Source of the DNA: Anaeromyxobacter dehalogenans 2CP-1
GTDB taxonomy: Bacteria > Myxococcota > Myxococcia > Myxococcales > Anaeromyxobacteraceae
Assembly: GCF_000022145.1 (NCBI RefSeq)
Contig: NC_011891.1
Coordinates: forward strand, 1,872,001-1,936,000
Direction: 5' to 3'
Length of the DNA: 64,000 bases
Shown piece after piece: positions 57,024 to 64,000 of the stretch (positions within the stretch are counted from its first letter, which is position 1; every line of letters begins with the position of its first letter). Below the pieces are notes generated by a model. It saw only the letters and a program-made list of their open reading frames with translations, was not told where the DNA came from and searched no databases. Both the position numbers and the translations under genes were made by a program.

Positions 57024-58547
57024 TCAGTAGGCCGGGGTCGTCTTGCCGACCGCCGCGACCGCGACCGGCGCGCCGTCGTGAGACGCGGTGCCGCCGAACG
57101 CGCCGCCCGAGCGGATCTGGAACTCCGGGTAGGCGGAGTTGCCGTGCTCGCCGACGTCCAGGCCCTCCAGCTCCTCCTCGGCCGTCACGCGGATCCCGCC
57201 GGACAGGAGCTTCGTCACGTACCAGGCCGCCAGCGACAGCGTGAACACGGACACCGCCACCACCCCGACGCCCAGGAGCTGCGGGCCGAGCTGCGCCATG
57301 CCGCCACCCAGGAACAGGCCGGGCTTCGCGACCGCCGCGCACGGCGCGACGGTGGGATCCGCGAACAGGCCGAGCGCGATCGTGCCGAAGACGCCGTTCG
57401 CGAGGTGCACCGCGGTCGCGCCCACCGGGTCGTCCACGCGGATCCGGTCGAAGAACACCACCGCCGCGACCACCAGCACCCCGGCGACGAGGCCGATGAC
57501 GAGCGAGCTCAGCACGCTCACGAACGCGCAGCCGGCCGTGATGGCCACCAGGCCCGCCAGGCAGCCGTTCAGCGTGATCCCGAAGTCCGGCTTCTTCAGG
57601 AAGATCCAGGCCGCGAGCATGGAGGAGACGGTGCCCGCCGCGGCGGCCACGTTGGTGGTGGTGGCGATGTGCGCGATGGACGCGCCGTCCGCCGCCATGG
57701 TCGAGCCGGGGTTGAAGCCGAACCAGCCGAACCACAGCACGAACACGCCGATGGCGGCGCTCGTCATGTTGTGGCCGGGGATGACGTTGATCTGCTTGCC
57801 GGGGCCGTACTTCCCGAGGCGCGGCCCGAGCACGAGGATGCCGGCGAGCGCCGCCCAGCCGCCGATCGAGTGCACCACCGTCGAGCCGGCGAAGTCGAGG
57901 AAGCCCTTGCTGGCGAGCCAGCCGCCGCCCCAGATCATGTGGCCGCCGACCGGGTAGACCACGCCCACCAGGAACAGCGTGAAGACGATGAAGGCCTTGA
58001 ACTTGATCCGCTCGGCGACCGCGCCGGACACGATGGTGGCGGCGGTGCCGGCGAACACGAGCTGGAAGAAGAACTTCGCCCACAGCGGCACGCCGGTCCA
58101 GTTGAGCGCGTGGTAGACGCCCTGGTACGCGTCGCCGAGCGCGGGGCTGTTGTCCGCGCCGGACGCGAACAGGAGCCCGCTCGTGCCGAAGAACGGGTTG
58201 CCGTCCCCGAACATCAGGCCGTACCCGATCACCAGGAACGCGAGCGACGAGATCGCGAACACCACGAAGTTCTTGAACAGGATGTTCACGGTGTTCTTCG
58301 CGCGGCAGAAGCCGGACTCGACCAGCGCGAAGCCGAGGTTCATGAAGAAGACCAGGAACGCCGCGATCATCACCCAGATCGTGTCGAGCCCGACCTTCTG
58401 GGCGGCGATGGCGTCGGCCATGCCCTGCGTGAACGCGACCGGCGCCGCCGCGGCGGCGTCGTCGGCGCGCGCGGCCGGGGCGTGGAGGAGCAGCGCGGCC
58501 GGGGCGGCCAGCGCTGCGAGGAGGAGCAAGGCTCGGAGCTTCTTCAT
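57024..58547 (-). CDS. amt: Ammonium transporter Amt
   Basis: Amt forms a trimeric channel importing ammonium. The 507-residue protein begins with a signal-like segment (LLLHAPAARADDAA), then eleven membrane helices with LDFAGSTVVHSIGG containing the first pore histidine, GHNMTSAAIGVFVLWFGWFGFN, and FGITLNGCLAGLVAITAGC. It converges with the DUF6483 gene and is divergent from a PII gene across about 270 bp, in place of the common glnK-amtB operon. PII probably blocks the channel when nitrogen is plentiful. Confidence 0.95.
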   Translation of the reverse strand: MKKLRALLLLAALAAPAALLLHAPAARADDAAAAAPVAFTQGMADAIAAQKVGLDTIWVMIAAFLVFFMNLGFALVESGFCRAKNTVNILFKNFVVFAISSLAFLVIGYGLMFGDGNPFFGTSGLLFASGADNSPALGDAYQGVYHALNWTGVPLWAKFFFQLVFAGTAATIVSGAVAERIKFKAFIVFTLFLVGVVYPVGGHMIWGGGWLASKGFLDFAGSTVVHSIGGWAALAGILVLGPRLGKYGPGKQINVIPGHNMTSAAIGVFVLWFGWFGFNPGSTMAADGASIAHIATTTNVAAAAGTVSSMLAAWIFLKKPDFGITLNGCLAGLVAITAGCAFVSVLSSLVIGLVAGVLVVAAVVFFDRIRVDDPVGATAVHLANGVFGTIALGLFADPTVAPCAAVAKPGLFLGGGMAQLGPQLLGVGVVAVSVFTLSLAAWYVTKLLSGGIRVTAEEELEGLDVGEHGNSAYPEFQIRSGGAFGGTASHDGAPVAVAAVGKTTPAY

Positions 58548-58819
58548 CGGCGGAGTTCTCCCGTGCTGTGGGCGGCCGCACGCGGTCGCGTTGGATGGGA
58601 CGGGAGGCGCCTCTGCAGCGCGCGTACCGGAACCCGCCGAGGCCGGTTCCAGGCGGTTTCCGGCGCGATCGCGCCCTCCGGCCGGGGCTGCTGCCGCGAG
58701 GGCGAGCAGCCCGGTGCACGGGGAGGCGGCGCGGCGAGGCGGTCCGGGCGCGCGGGCGCGGCCCGCAGCGCGCGCAGTGCACGCACGGTGATTGCACCTG
58801 CGCTCGCGCGGAGGTGTCC

Positions 58820-59158
58820 ATGAAGCGGATCGAGGCGATCATCCGGCCGTCGCGCGTCGAGCAGGTGCGCGCCGCGCTGGCCCACCCGTGGATCTCGGGG
58901 ATGACGGTCTCCGAGGCGCGCGGCTTCGGGCGGCAGCGCGGGCACGTCGAGCTCTACCGCGGCGCCGAGTACACCGTCGAGCTCGTCCCGAAGCTGCGGA
59001 TCGAGCTGGTCGTCCCGGACCCGCTCGTGCCGCGCCTCGTCGCCGAGCTCGAGGCCTGGGTGCGGACCGGCCGGATCGGCGACGGGAAGATCTTCGTCAC
59101 GCCGGTGGACGACGCGGTCCGCATCCGCACCGGCGATCGCGGCGAGGACGCGCTCTAG
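58820..59158 (+). CDS. glnK: Nitrogen regulatory protein PII (GlnK/GlnB)
   Basis: The 112-residue PII signal protein senses 2-oxoglutarate and ATP/ADP. Visible features are the start MKRIEAIIRPSRVEQVR, T-loop RGAEYTVELVPK with the uridylylation site Y51, and the C-terminal IGDGKIFVTPVDDAVRIRTG. Residue Q39 (GRQRGH) and K58-like loop positions are kept. CGGAGGTGTCC lies upstream. As the gene lies next to amt, it probably regulates it directly. Confidence 0.95.
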   Translation: MKRIEAIIRPSRVEQVRAALAHPWISGMTVSEARGFGRQRGHVELYRGAEYTVELVPKLRIELVVPDPLVPRLVAELEAWVRTGRIGDGKIFVTPVDDAVRIRTGDRGEDAL

Positions 59159-59189
59159 CGGGCCCGCCGCGCCGGCGCGGAAAAGGGAA

Positions 59190-59226
59190 GGGCCCGGCGG
59201 GCGGCCGAAGCCGCCTCGCCGGGCCC
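59190..59226. terminator. Strong hairpin between glnK and the decaheme cytochrome
   Basis: GGGCCCGGCG-GGCGGC pairs with GCCGCC-T-CGCCGGGCCC around a CGAA loop, with one bulged base. It lies between two convergent genes and is the strongest GC stem seen in the window. Confidence 0.7.
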
Positions 59227-59247
59227 GGGGTTCAGCCGTCGCCGGGC

Positions 59248-61944
59248 CTAGTGGCAGGCCTGACAGGACTCCTGCTCGTCACCGCTCCACGGGTTGGCCG
59301 GGGTCGGGTCGAGCGTCTGCAGCGCCATGTGCGCCTTGGCCGCATCGCCGTCGTGGCAGCCGCCGCAGGCGAGCCGGTTCGGGCGCGCGGCCCAGGTGCC
59401 GCTCGACGTGCCGTCGGGGTGGCACGCCTGGCAGTTCCGGACGTCCTGCGGGAACGTGATGTCCCAGTTCCGGCCCGCGACCGGGTCGCCGTTGGAGTAG
59501 GCGACGGTGGCGAGCGGGGTGAACAGGCTCGACCCGAAGTGCACGGCGTGGACGCGCTTCGAGATGGGGTGACCGCCGAGCCAGGCGCCGGTGGCGGAGC
59601 CGGGCTGGTAGTCGTGGCAGGCGCCGCACTGGTCCACGGCGTCGTCGGAGAAGATCTTGTTGTGGCGCGAGAAGTCGAGGACGAAGCCCCGGCCGTCGGC
59701 GCTCTGGTGGCAGGAGTTGCAGTTGCTCGCGATCGGCTTCTCCACCGCCGCGGTCTTCACCTGGAACGCGACCTTCGCCACCGTCGGCGTGCGGTAGTTG
59801 GTCTCGCTCACGCGCCCGAGCCGCGAGATCTCGACGCTCGCGACGTAGGTGCCGGGGGTGAGGTCGTCCACCGGATCGAGCTGGTAGGTGATCGACCCGG
59901 CGGTGCGGGTCACCTTGCGGTCGTTCGCGGCGCCGGGCGCGGCGTTGAACGCGAGCGTGTTGGACGGGTAGTAGCCGCCCGGCAGCTTCAGGGCCGTGTC
60001 GCCCGCGAACACCGCGGCCGTCACCGCGCTGGGATCGAGCTGGATCGCGTAGAGGCGGCCCAGGTTGCGGCTGCGGATCCCGAACCGGCCGGCCTCGACG
60101 TAGGCGATGGCGCGGCGGCTGAAGGCCGGGATGGCGTTCAGGCCGGCGGCCAGCTCCGCGGGCGTCGCCGCGGCGGGGTTCGCGAACGCCGACGCGGGCA
60201 CGGTCACCGAGATCGTCCCGGACGCGACGAAGTCACCGCCGGTCTGGTTGTACATCGTGACGTCTCGGCCGCTGTCCACCTTGAGCGCCAGCGCGGCGCC
60301 GCCGGACAGGTCCCAGGAGGCGGGCGCGGCGACCTCGATCTTGGCGCGCGCGGTGCTGGTGAGCACCGGGTTGCGCGTGGCGCGCGGGCCGCTCACGAAG
60401 AACGCCGTGTTCGCGAACGTGGTGGCGCTGGTCGGGGCCGGGCAGCCGGTGGGGAGGCACCCGAGCGCCGCGCCGGTGACGAGGTCGTGATCGATGGGCG
60501 TCCCGGTGGCCTTGTCCTTCAGGACCAGCGTGACGACCGGCGCCTCGCCGGCCACGTAGTACTTGCCGTTCGCCGGGGCGGACAGCGACAGCGCCGCGTC
60601 GAACTCGGGGACGTTGCGCGGGTCCTTGGTGGTCCAGTCGTGGGCGGGCACGATGGGCGCCCAGCCGGTGGTGGCGCCGTGGCAGGTGGCGCAGCCGGAG
60701 TCGTCCGCCTGCGCGCCGCCGGCGTGGTTCGCGCCGGTGGCGAAGTCCACCGTGTCGTGGCAGGAGCCGCACGCCTGCCGGGTGGGGTTCGTCTTCCAGT
60801 TGTCCACCTGCGCGCCGGTGCCGGTGTGGCACTTCTGGCAGTTCGCGAGCACGGCCGGGAACTCGGCCTTCCACCATTCGTGCTTGGTGTTCCGGTAGCC
60901 CCAGATCGCGTACTCGCCGTTGTCGGCGGACTCGTCCGCCGCCGTGCTCGGGTCGTCCCAGATCTTGCCGTCCGCGCCGGGCAGGCTGGCCAGCTCGCCG
61001 CCCGCGTGGATCTTGTGGATCATGACCGCCAGGTCGAGGCTCTGGCCGCCGTTCGCGTCGGTGGTGCCGGGCACGTGGCAGGTGGCGCAGTTCTCGACCG
61101 AGAGGCGGTTGCCGCCGTGGCCGTGGAACTCCTCGCCGTGGCAGGCCTTGCACGCGGCGGTCTGGACGATGTTGCGGGTGGTGGTGATCGCGGAGCCGTC
61201 CGGCACGAAGTCGAAGGAGGCCTCGCCGGTGGGCCCGTCGTGGCCGCCGATCATCACCGAGACGCGGTGCAGCAGGTTGCGCTGGTAGCCGACCGGCGCG
61301 CCCTCGGTGGTCGCGGCCGCGAGGTTCGTGGCGAACACGTAGGTGTAGCTGCCGTCACCGTGATCGGTGAGCGCGCCGTTGCCCTCGGTGTTGCCCTGGA
61401 CCGCGGTGGTGCCGGCCGGGTTCGGCCAGTCGCCGGCGGTGGCGGTCTCGATGCGCGTGATGTACGGCACGAAGCGCGAGGCGCGCTCGGTGGCGGTGCC
61501 GGGGACGAGCTTCGCCACGTCGGCCGTGATCGCCGCGATGCCCGGGACCGGCTGCCCGCCGGCGCCGGGGGTCGCGGCGGTGAAGTTCACCGTCAGGGTG
61601 CCGTCGGCCGCCGCGGTCGCGCCGGTGATGGCGACCTTCACGTCGAACTTGCCGGTGGCGTACTCGCCGCTCGACTTCAGGAACGCGGCGCCGTGGAAGT
61701 CGCTGATCGCGACGTTCCCGCCGGTCGCGCCGTTCGACACGGTCACCGACGTGCCGTCGGTGCAGGTGATGGTGTGGGTGCCGTCGTGGTTGTCGGTGAC
61801 CGTGCAGGACGTGCCGTTGCTGCCGTCCTGACCGTCCTGCCCGTTCGTGCCGTCGCGCCCGGGGGCGCCGGCAGGGCCCTTCGCGCCCTCGCAGGCGACG
61901 ACCGAGAGGCCGAGCGCCGCGAGCAGCAGTGTCCGTCGGATCAT
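59248..61944 (-). CDS. OmcA/MtrC-family decaheme c-type lipoprotein cytochrome
   Basis: The 898-residue protein has a lipobox signal (LLLAALGLSVVAC) and then a collagen-like run (GAKGPAGAPGRDG). Ten CxxCH motifs are counted: five in residues of about 285-445 and five in the last 170. The two groups flank a beta-rich domain, as in outer-membrane decaheme MtrC/OmcA cytochromes, which pass electrons to metals or humics. The last motif, CQACH, ends the protein exactly at its histidine. AAGGAG precedes the ATG. No mtrA or mtrB-like partner is encoded in the window. Confidence 0.95.
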   Translation of the reverse strand: MIRRTLLLAALGLSVVACEGAKGPAGAPGRDGTNGQDGQDGSNGTSCTVTDNHDGTHTITCTDGTSVTVSNGATGGNVAISDFHGAAFLKSSGEYATGKFDVKVAITGATAAADGTLTVNFTAATPGAGGQPVPGIAAITADVAKLVPGTATERASRFVPYITRIETATAGDWPNPAGTTAVQGNTEGNGALTDHGDGSYTYVFATNLAAATTEGAPVGYQRNLLHRVSVMIGGHDGPTGEASFDFVPDGSAITTTRNIVQTAACKACHGEEFHGHGGNRLSVENCATCHVPGTTDANGGQSLDLAVMIHKIHAGGELASLPGADGKIWDDPSTAADESADNGEYAIWGYRNTKHEWWKAEFPAVLANCQKCHTGTGAQVDNWKTNPTRQACGSCHDTVDFATGANHAGGAQADDSGCATCHGATTGWAPIVPAHDWTTKDPRNVPEFDAALSLSAPANGKYYVAGEAPVVTLVLKDKATGTPIDHDLVTGAALGCLPTGCPAPTSATTFANTAFFVSGPRATRNPVLTSTARAKIEVAAPASWDLSGGAALALKVDSGRDVTMYNQTGGDFVASGTISVTVPASAFANPAAATPAELAAGLNAIPAFSRRAIAYVEAGRFGIRSRNLGRLYAIQLDPSAVTAAVFAGDTALKLPGGYYPSNTLAFNAAPGAANDRKVTRTAGSITYQLDPVDDLTPGTYVASVEISRLGRVSETNYRTPTVAKVAFQVKTAAVEKPIASNCNSCHQSADGRGFVLDFSRHNKIFSDDAVDQCGACHDYQPGSATGAWLGGHPISKRVHAVHFGSSLFTPLATVAYSNGDPVAGRNWDITFPQDVRNCQACHPDGTSSGTWAARPNRLACGGCHDGDAAKAHMALQTLDPTPANPWSGDEQESCQACH

Positions 61945-61989
61945 TGCGTCTGGCTCCTTGAGGCGCGCATTCGACCGCACCCATAGGTT

Positions 61990-62010
61990 GGACTATCGCC
62001 TTGATAGTCC
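61990..62010. promoter_or_regulatory. 8-bp inverted repeat GGACTATC...GATAGTCC upstream of the decaheme gene
   Basis: The arms are perfect with a 5-base spacer, 46-66 bp before the start codon. The right arm contains TATCAA (minus strand, 62001-62006), a possible -10 element, so this may be an operator over the promoter or a leader hairpin. Confidence 0.55.
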
Positions 62011-62029
62011 CGTCGGGGCCAGCGTGATC

Positions 62030-62043
62030 TTGATTTACGTCAA
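62030..62043. promoter_or_regulatory. FNR/DNR-like site TTGATTTACGTCAA
   Basis: The sequence fits FNR consensus TTGATN4ATCAA with one substitution and the DNR-type TTGATN4GTCAA perfectly. Its centre is 42 bp upstream of the start site predicted from TATCAA, matching the position of a class II activator. Confidence 0.6.
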
Positions 62044-62183
62044 CGCGCGCGCGCTTTTCGCGGCGTGGTGTCGCAGTGGGTCGGCGGCGACCGCCGACTT
62101 CGCGGAGGCTCCGACCCATGGCGATCGGTCGCGCGGCAAATCGTGCGCGAGACGCCGCCCGATCGCCGCGCGTCAAAGGCCGC

Positions 62184-62813
62184 TTACGTGCCGGCGCCCT
62201 CGAACCCGCCCTCGAACGCGAGCGCGGAGAGCGGGAGCCGGTCGCTGGGGCGCTCACGCGCGCGCAGCGCCTCCGGGAGCGCGGCCGCGTCGCCGCGGCG
62301 GCCGATCGCCACGAACGCGTGCAGCGCGAGGCCGTCCGGCAGCGCCAGCGCCTCGCGGGCGCGGGCCGCGTCGAAGCCGCCCATGGCATGGGTGGCCCAG
62401 CCCCAGCGCTGCGCCTGGAGCGCGAGCTGCGCCCACGCCGCGCCGGCGTCGAAGGCGTGGCTGGCGTTCGGCACCGGACCCGGGCGGCCGGGCAGCTCCA
62501 TGGCCTCGCGGGACGCCACCGCCACCAGCGCCGCGGCGTTGCGCGCCCAGGCCTGGTTCGCGGGCGCGAGCGCGGACAGGAAGCGGTCGAACGCGGGCGT
62601 GCCCCGGCGCGCCCAGGCGAAGCGCCAGGGCTGCGCGTTCATGGCGGAGGGCGCCCAGCGCGCCGCCTCGAGCAGGCCGAGCAGCGTGTCGCGCGGGATC
62701 GCCTCGTCGGTGAACGCCCGCGGCGACCAGCGGGCGAGGAACGGCGCGTCGATGGGGTGCTCGGGCCGGCGGGCCGTCGCGGCGGCGGTCGGGGTGGCGG
62801 TCACGGTGGTCAT
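62184..62813 (-). CDS. Nitroreductase-family protein
   Basis: The 209-residue protein shows FMN-binding nitroreductase features: RWSPRAFTDEAIPRDTLLGLLEAARWAPSAMNAQPWRF at the N-terminus (arginine and serine contacts with FMN) and GWATHAMGGFDAARAREAL, then FVAIGRRGD. It would reduce quinones or nitroaromatics with NAD(P)H as a dimer. It is divergent from a LysR gene and therefore a likely target. A near-symmetrical ACTAGATAGT lies between the two. Confidence 0.87.
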   Translation of the reverse strand: MTTVTATPTAAATARRPEHPIDAPFLARWSPRAFTDEAIPRDTLLGLLEAARWAPSAMNAQPWRFAWARRGTPAFDRFLSALAPANQAWARNAAALVAVASREAMELPGRPGPVPNASHAFDAGAAWAQLALQAQRWGWATHAMGGFDAARAREALALPDGLALHAFVAIGRRGDAAALPEALRARERPSDRLPLSALAFEGGFEGAGT

Positions 62814-62889
62814 GGTGCGCAGGCTAGGCCGTTGCGGGAGAGTGGACTAGATAGTGAAGTCGGGAAAGACCGATGCGCGAGGAGCAACG

Positions 62890-63795
62890 ATGGACCTGAA
62901 CCGGATCGCGGTGTTCGCGCAGGTGGTGGAGGCGGGCAGCTTCACCGCCGCGGCGGCGTCGCTGGGCCTGCGCAAGTCGTCGGTGAGCCGCGCGGTGGCG
63001 GCGCTCGAGGCCGACCTGGGCATCCGCCTGCTGCAGCGGACCACCCGCCGGCTCAGCCTCACCGACGCGGGCCGCGCCTACTACGAGCGGACCCGCGACG
63101 CGCTGGCCGGGCTGCGCGAGGCGAGCGAGGAGGCGGCGGCGCTCGGCGCGGAGCCGCGGGGGACGGTGCGGGTGACCGCGCCGGTGGACCTGGCGCCCGA
63201 CCTGGCGCGGCTGACGGACGCGTTCCTGCGCGCGCACCCGCAGGTGCGCGTGGAGGTGTCGCTCACGGCGCGGTACGTGGACCTCGTGAAGGAGGGCTTC
63301 GACCTGGCCATCCGCGCCGGCGTCCTCGCCGACTCCTCGCTGCTCGCGCGGAAGCTCTCGGACAGCGCCCTCGCGCTGTTCGCCGCGCCGTCCTACCTGC
63401 AGGCGCGCGGGCGGCCGCGGCGCCTCGCCGACCTGGCCGGGCACGACTGCCTGCTCTACCGCGCCGGCCCCGAGACCGCCGTGTGGCGGCTCACCGGCCG
63501 TCGCGGCGAGGAGCAGGTGACGGTGCACGGGCGCGCCGCCGCCGACGAGTTCGCCTTCGTGCGCGGCATGCTGGTCGCGGGCGCGGGGATCGCCCTGGTG
63601 CCCACCGGCATGGTGGCCGCCCCCCTGCGCGAGGGCGCGATCGAGCGGGTGTTGCCGCAGTACGTCCGGCGCGGCGGCCCGGTGAGCGTGGTCTGGCCGA
63701 GCCGGCGGTACGAGCCGGTGGCGGTGGCGCGCTTCCGCGACGCGATCGTGGCCGCGCTGGGCGAGCCCGGCGCCGGGGCGGAGGCGCGCGGCTGA
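62890..63795 (+). CDS. LysR-family transcriptional regulator
   Basis: The helix-turn-helix (IAVFAQVVEAGSFTAAAASLGLRKSSVSRAVAALE) and the effector domain (VDLVKEGFDLAIRAGVLADSSL, HDCLLYRAG) are clear. It falls in the CrgA/DmlR-like group, which typically control adjacent oxidoreductase genes. GAGGAGCAACG precedes the ATG. It is divergent from the nitroreductase gene with 76 bp between starts, and converges with a partial MFS gene. Confidence 0.9.
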   Translation: MDLNRIAVFAQVVEAGSFTAAAASLGLRKSSVSRAVAALEADLGIRLLQRTTRRLSLTDAGRAYYERTRDALAGLREASEEAAALGAEPRGTVRVTAPVDLAPDLARLTDAFLRAHPQVRVEVSLTARYVDLVKEGFDLAIRAGVLADSSLLARKLSDSALALFAAPSYLQARGRPRRLADLAGHDCLLYRAGPETAVWRLTGRRGEEQVTVHGRAAADEFAFVRGMLVAGAGIALVPTGMVAAPLREGAIERVLPQYVRRGGPVSVVWPSRRYEPVAVARFRDAIVAALGEPGAGAEARG

Positions 63796-63804
63796 GCGAC
63801 GCCG

Positions 63805-64000
63805 TCAGGCGGCGGGGCGCCAGGCGCGGTGCGCGAGCGCGACGGTGCCGAGCTGGACGGCCACCACCATGGCCACGCACGCGCCCCAGCCGCCCGCGTG
63901 CCAGGCGAGCGCCGGCGCGACGCCGCCGGCGGCGCCGCCCAGGTAGTAGCTCGAGACGTACAGGCCGGACGCGGACGGCCGCAGCCGCGGCGGCGCGGCG
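63805..64000 (-). CDS. MFS transporter, C-terminal part (5' end outside the window)
   Basis: The last 64 codons read PPRLRPSASGLYVSSYYLGG, then GVAPALAWHAGGWGACVAM and a hydrophobic tail to the stop at 63805. SASGLYVSSYYLGG followed by a GGW..CVAM helix is typical for the last helices of major-facilitator drug or sugar exporters. The rest lies beyond the window. The reading frame is open to the end with no start codon available. Confidence 0.75.
   Translation of the reverse strand, partial: AAPPRLRPSASGLYVSSYYLGGAAGGVAPALAWHAGGWGACVAMVVAVQLGTVALAHRAWRPAA

Noticed and set aside
58548-58819. Sigma-54 promoters between amt and glnK
   Set aside because: Only a weak GC-N10-CC match (around 58625) was seen, with poor -24 and -12 sequences.

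Overview
The window is very GC-rich (roughly three quarters G+C), densely packed DNA from a free-living Gram-negative bacterium. A decaheme OmcA/MtrC-type lipoprotein cytochrome, a triheme c-type cytochrome, RND efflux genes, monomeric isocitrate dehydrogenase and codon positions saturated with G/C point to Anaeromyxobacter or a close myxobacterial relative. This placement is inference from gene content, not from a marker gene. No rRNA, tRNA, CRISPR array, insertion sequence, integrase or phage gene was recognised.

Layout. 1-6.9 kb: the end of a DUF885-type metallopeptidase, a ketopantoate reductase, a triheme cytochrome, a methyltransferase divergent from an AraC regulator, an unassigned protein with an HETAGHD motif, and an OsmC protein. 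6.9-11.9 kb: a small membrane protein, a PEP-mutase/isocitrate-lyase-like enzyme, an EamA exporter, an Hsp70-like ATPase and a cysteine-rich ferredoxin. 11.9-16.4 kb: a translationally coupled mprF-acvB pair (aminoacyl-phosphatidylglycerol synthesis and its putative hydrolase) and a NifX-like protein. 16.6-21.7 kb: an ECF sigma factor with an NTF2-like tail plus an alpha/beta hydrolase, then a tctBAC tripartite tricarboxylate transporter operon closed by a strong hairpin. 22-28 kb: DUF2277, a coiled-coil protein, a CoA-acylating aldehyde dehydrogenase, a frameshifted DoxX gene, an MBL-fold hydrolase divergent from a LysR regulator, and a PD-(D/E)XK-like protein.

28-37.4 kb is the most coherent unit: a membrane histidine kinase and an NtrC-type response regulator (GAFTGA motif present), followed by a TolC-adaptor-RND permease-membrane protein operon. 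The same 15-bp palindrome, GCTCAANNNTTGAGC, lies upstream of both transcription units, each about 110-125 bp before a GG-N10-GC sigma-54-type element. This reads as a two-component, sigma-54-dependent efflux system that activates its own regulator genes.

37.5-46.6 kb: a secreted Arg/Gly/Asp-rich protein, a MocR regulator divergent from a cupin/DoxX-like pair, a large TolB-propeller amidohydrolase, a small cupin, a SnoaL-like protein and a cyclopropane-fatty-acid-synthase-like methyltransferase. 46.8-55.4 kb: central carbon genes (monomeric NADP-isocitrate dehydrogenase, malate dehydrogenase, a long ICL2-like isocitrate lyase) around a flavoprotein and a coupled ThiS/MoaD-like and BNR beta-propeller pair. 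55.5-64 kb: a 5'-3' exonuclease with a DUF6483 protein, divergent ammonium transporter and PII genes, the stand-alone decaheme cytochrome with an FNR-like site at the spacing expected for a class II promoter, a nitroreductase divergent from a LysR regulator, and the end of an MFS transporter.
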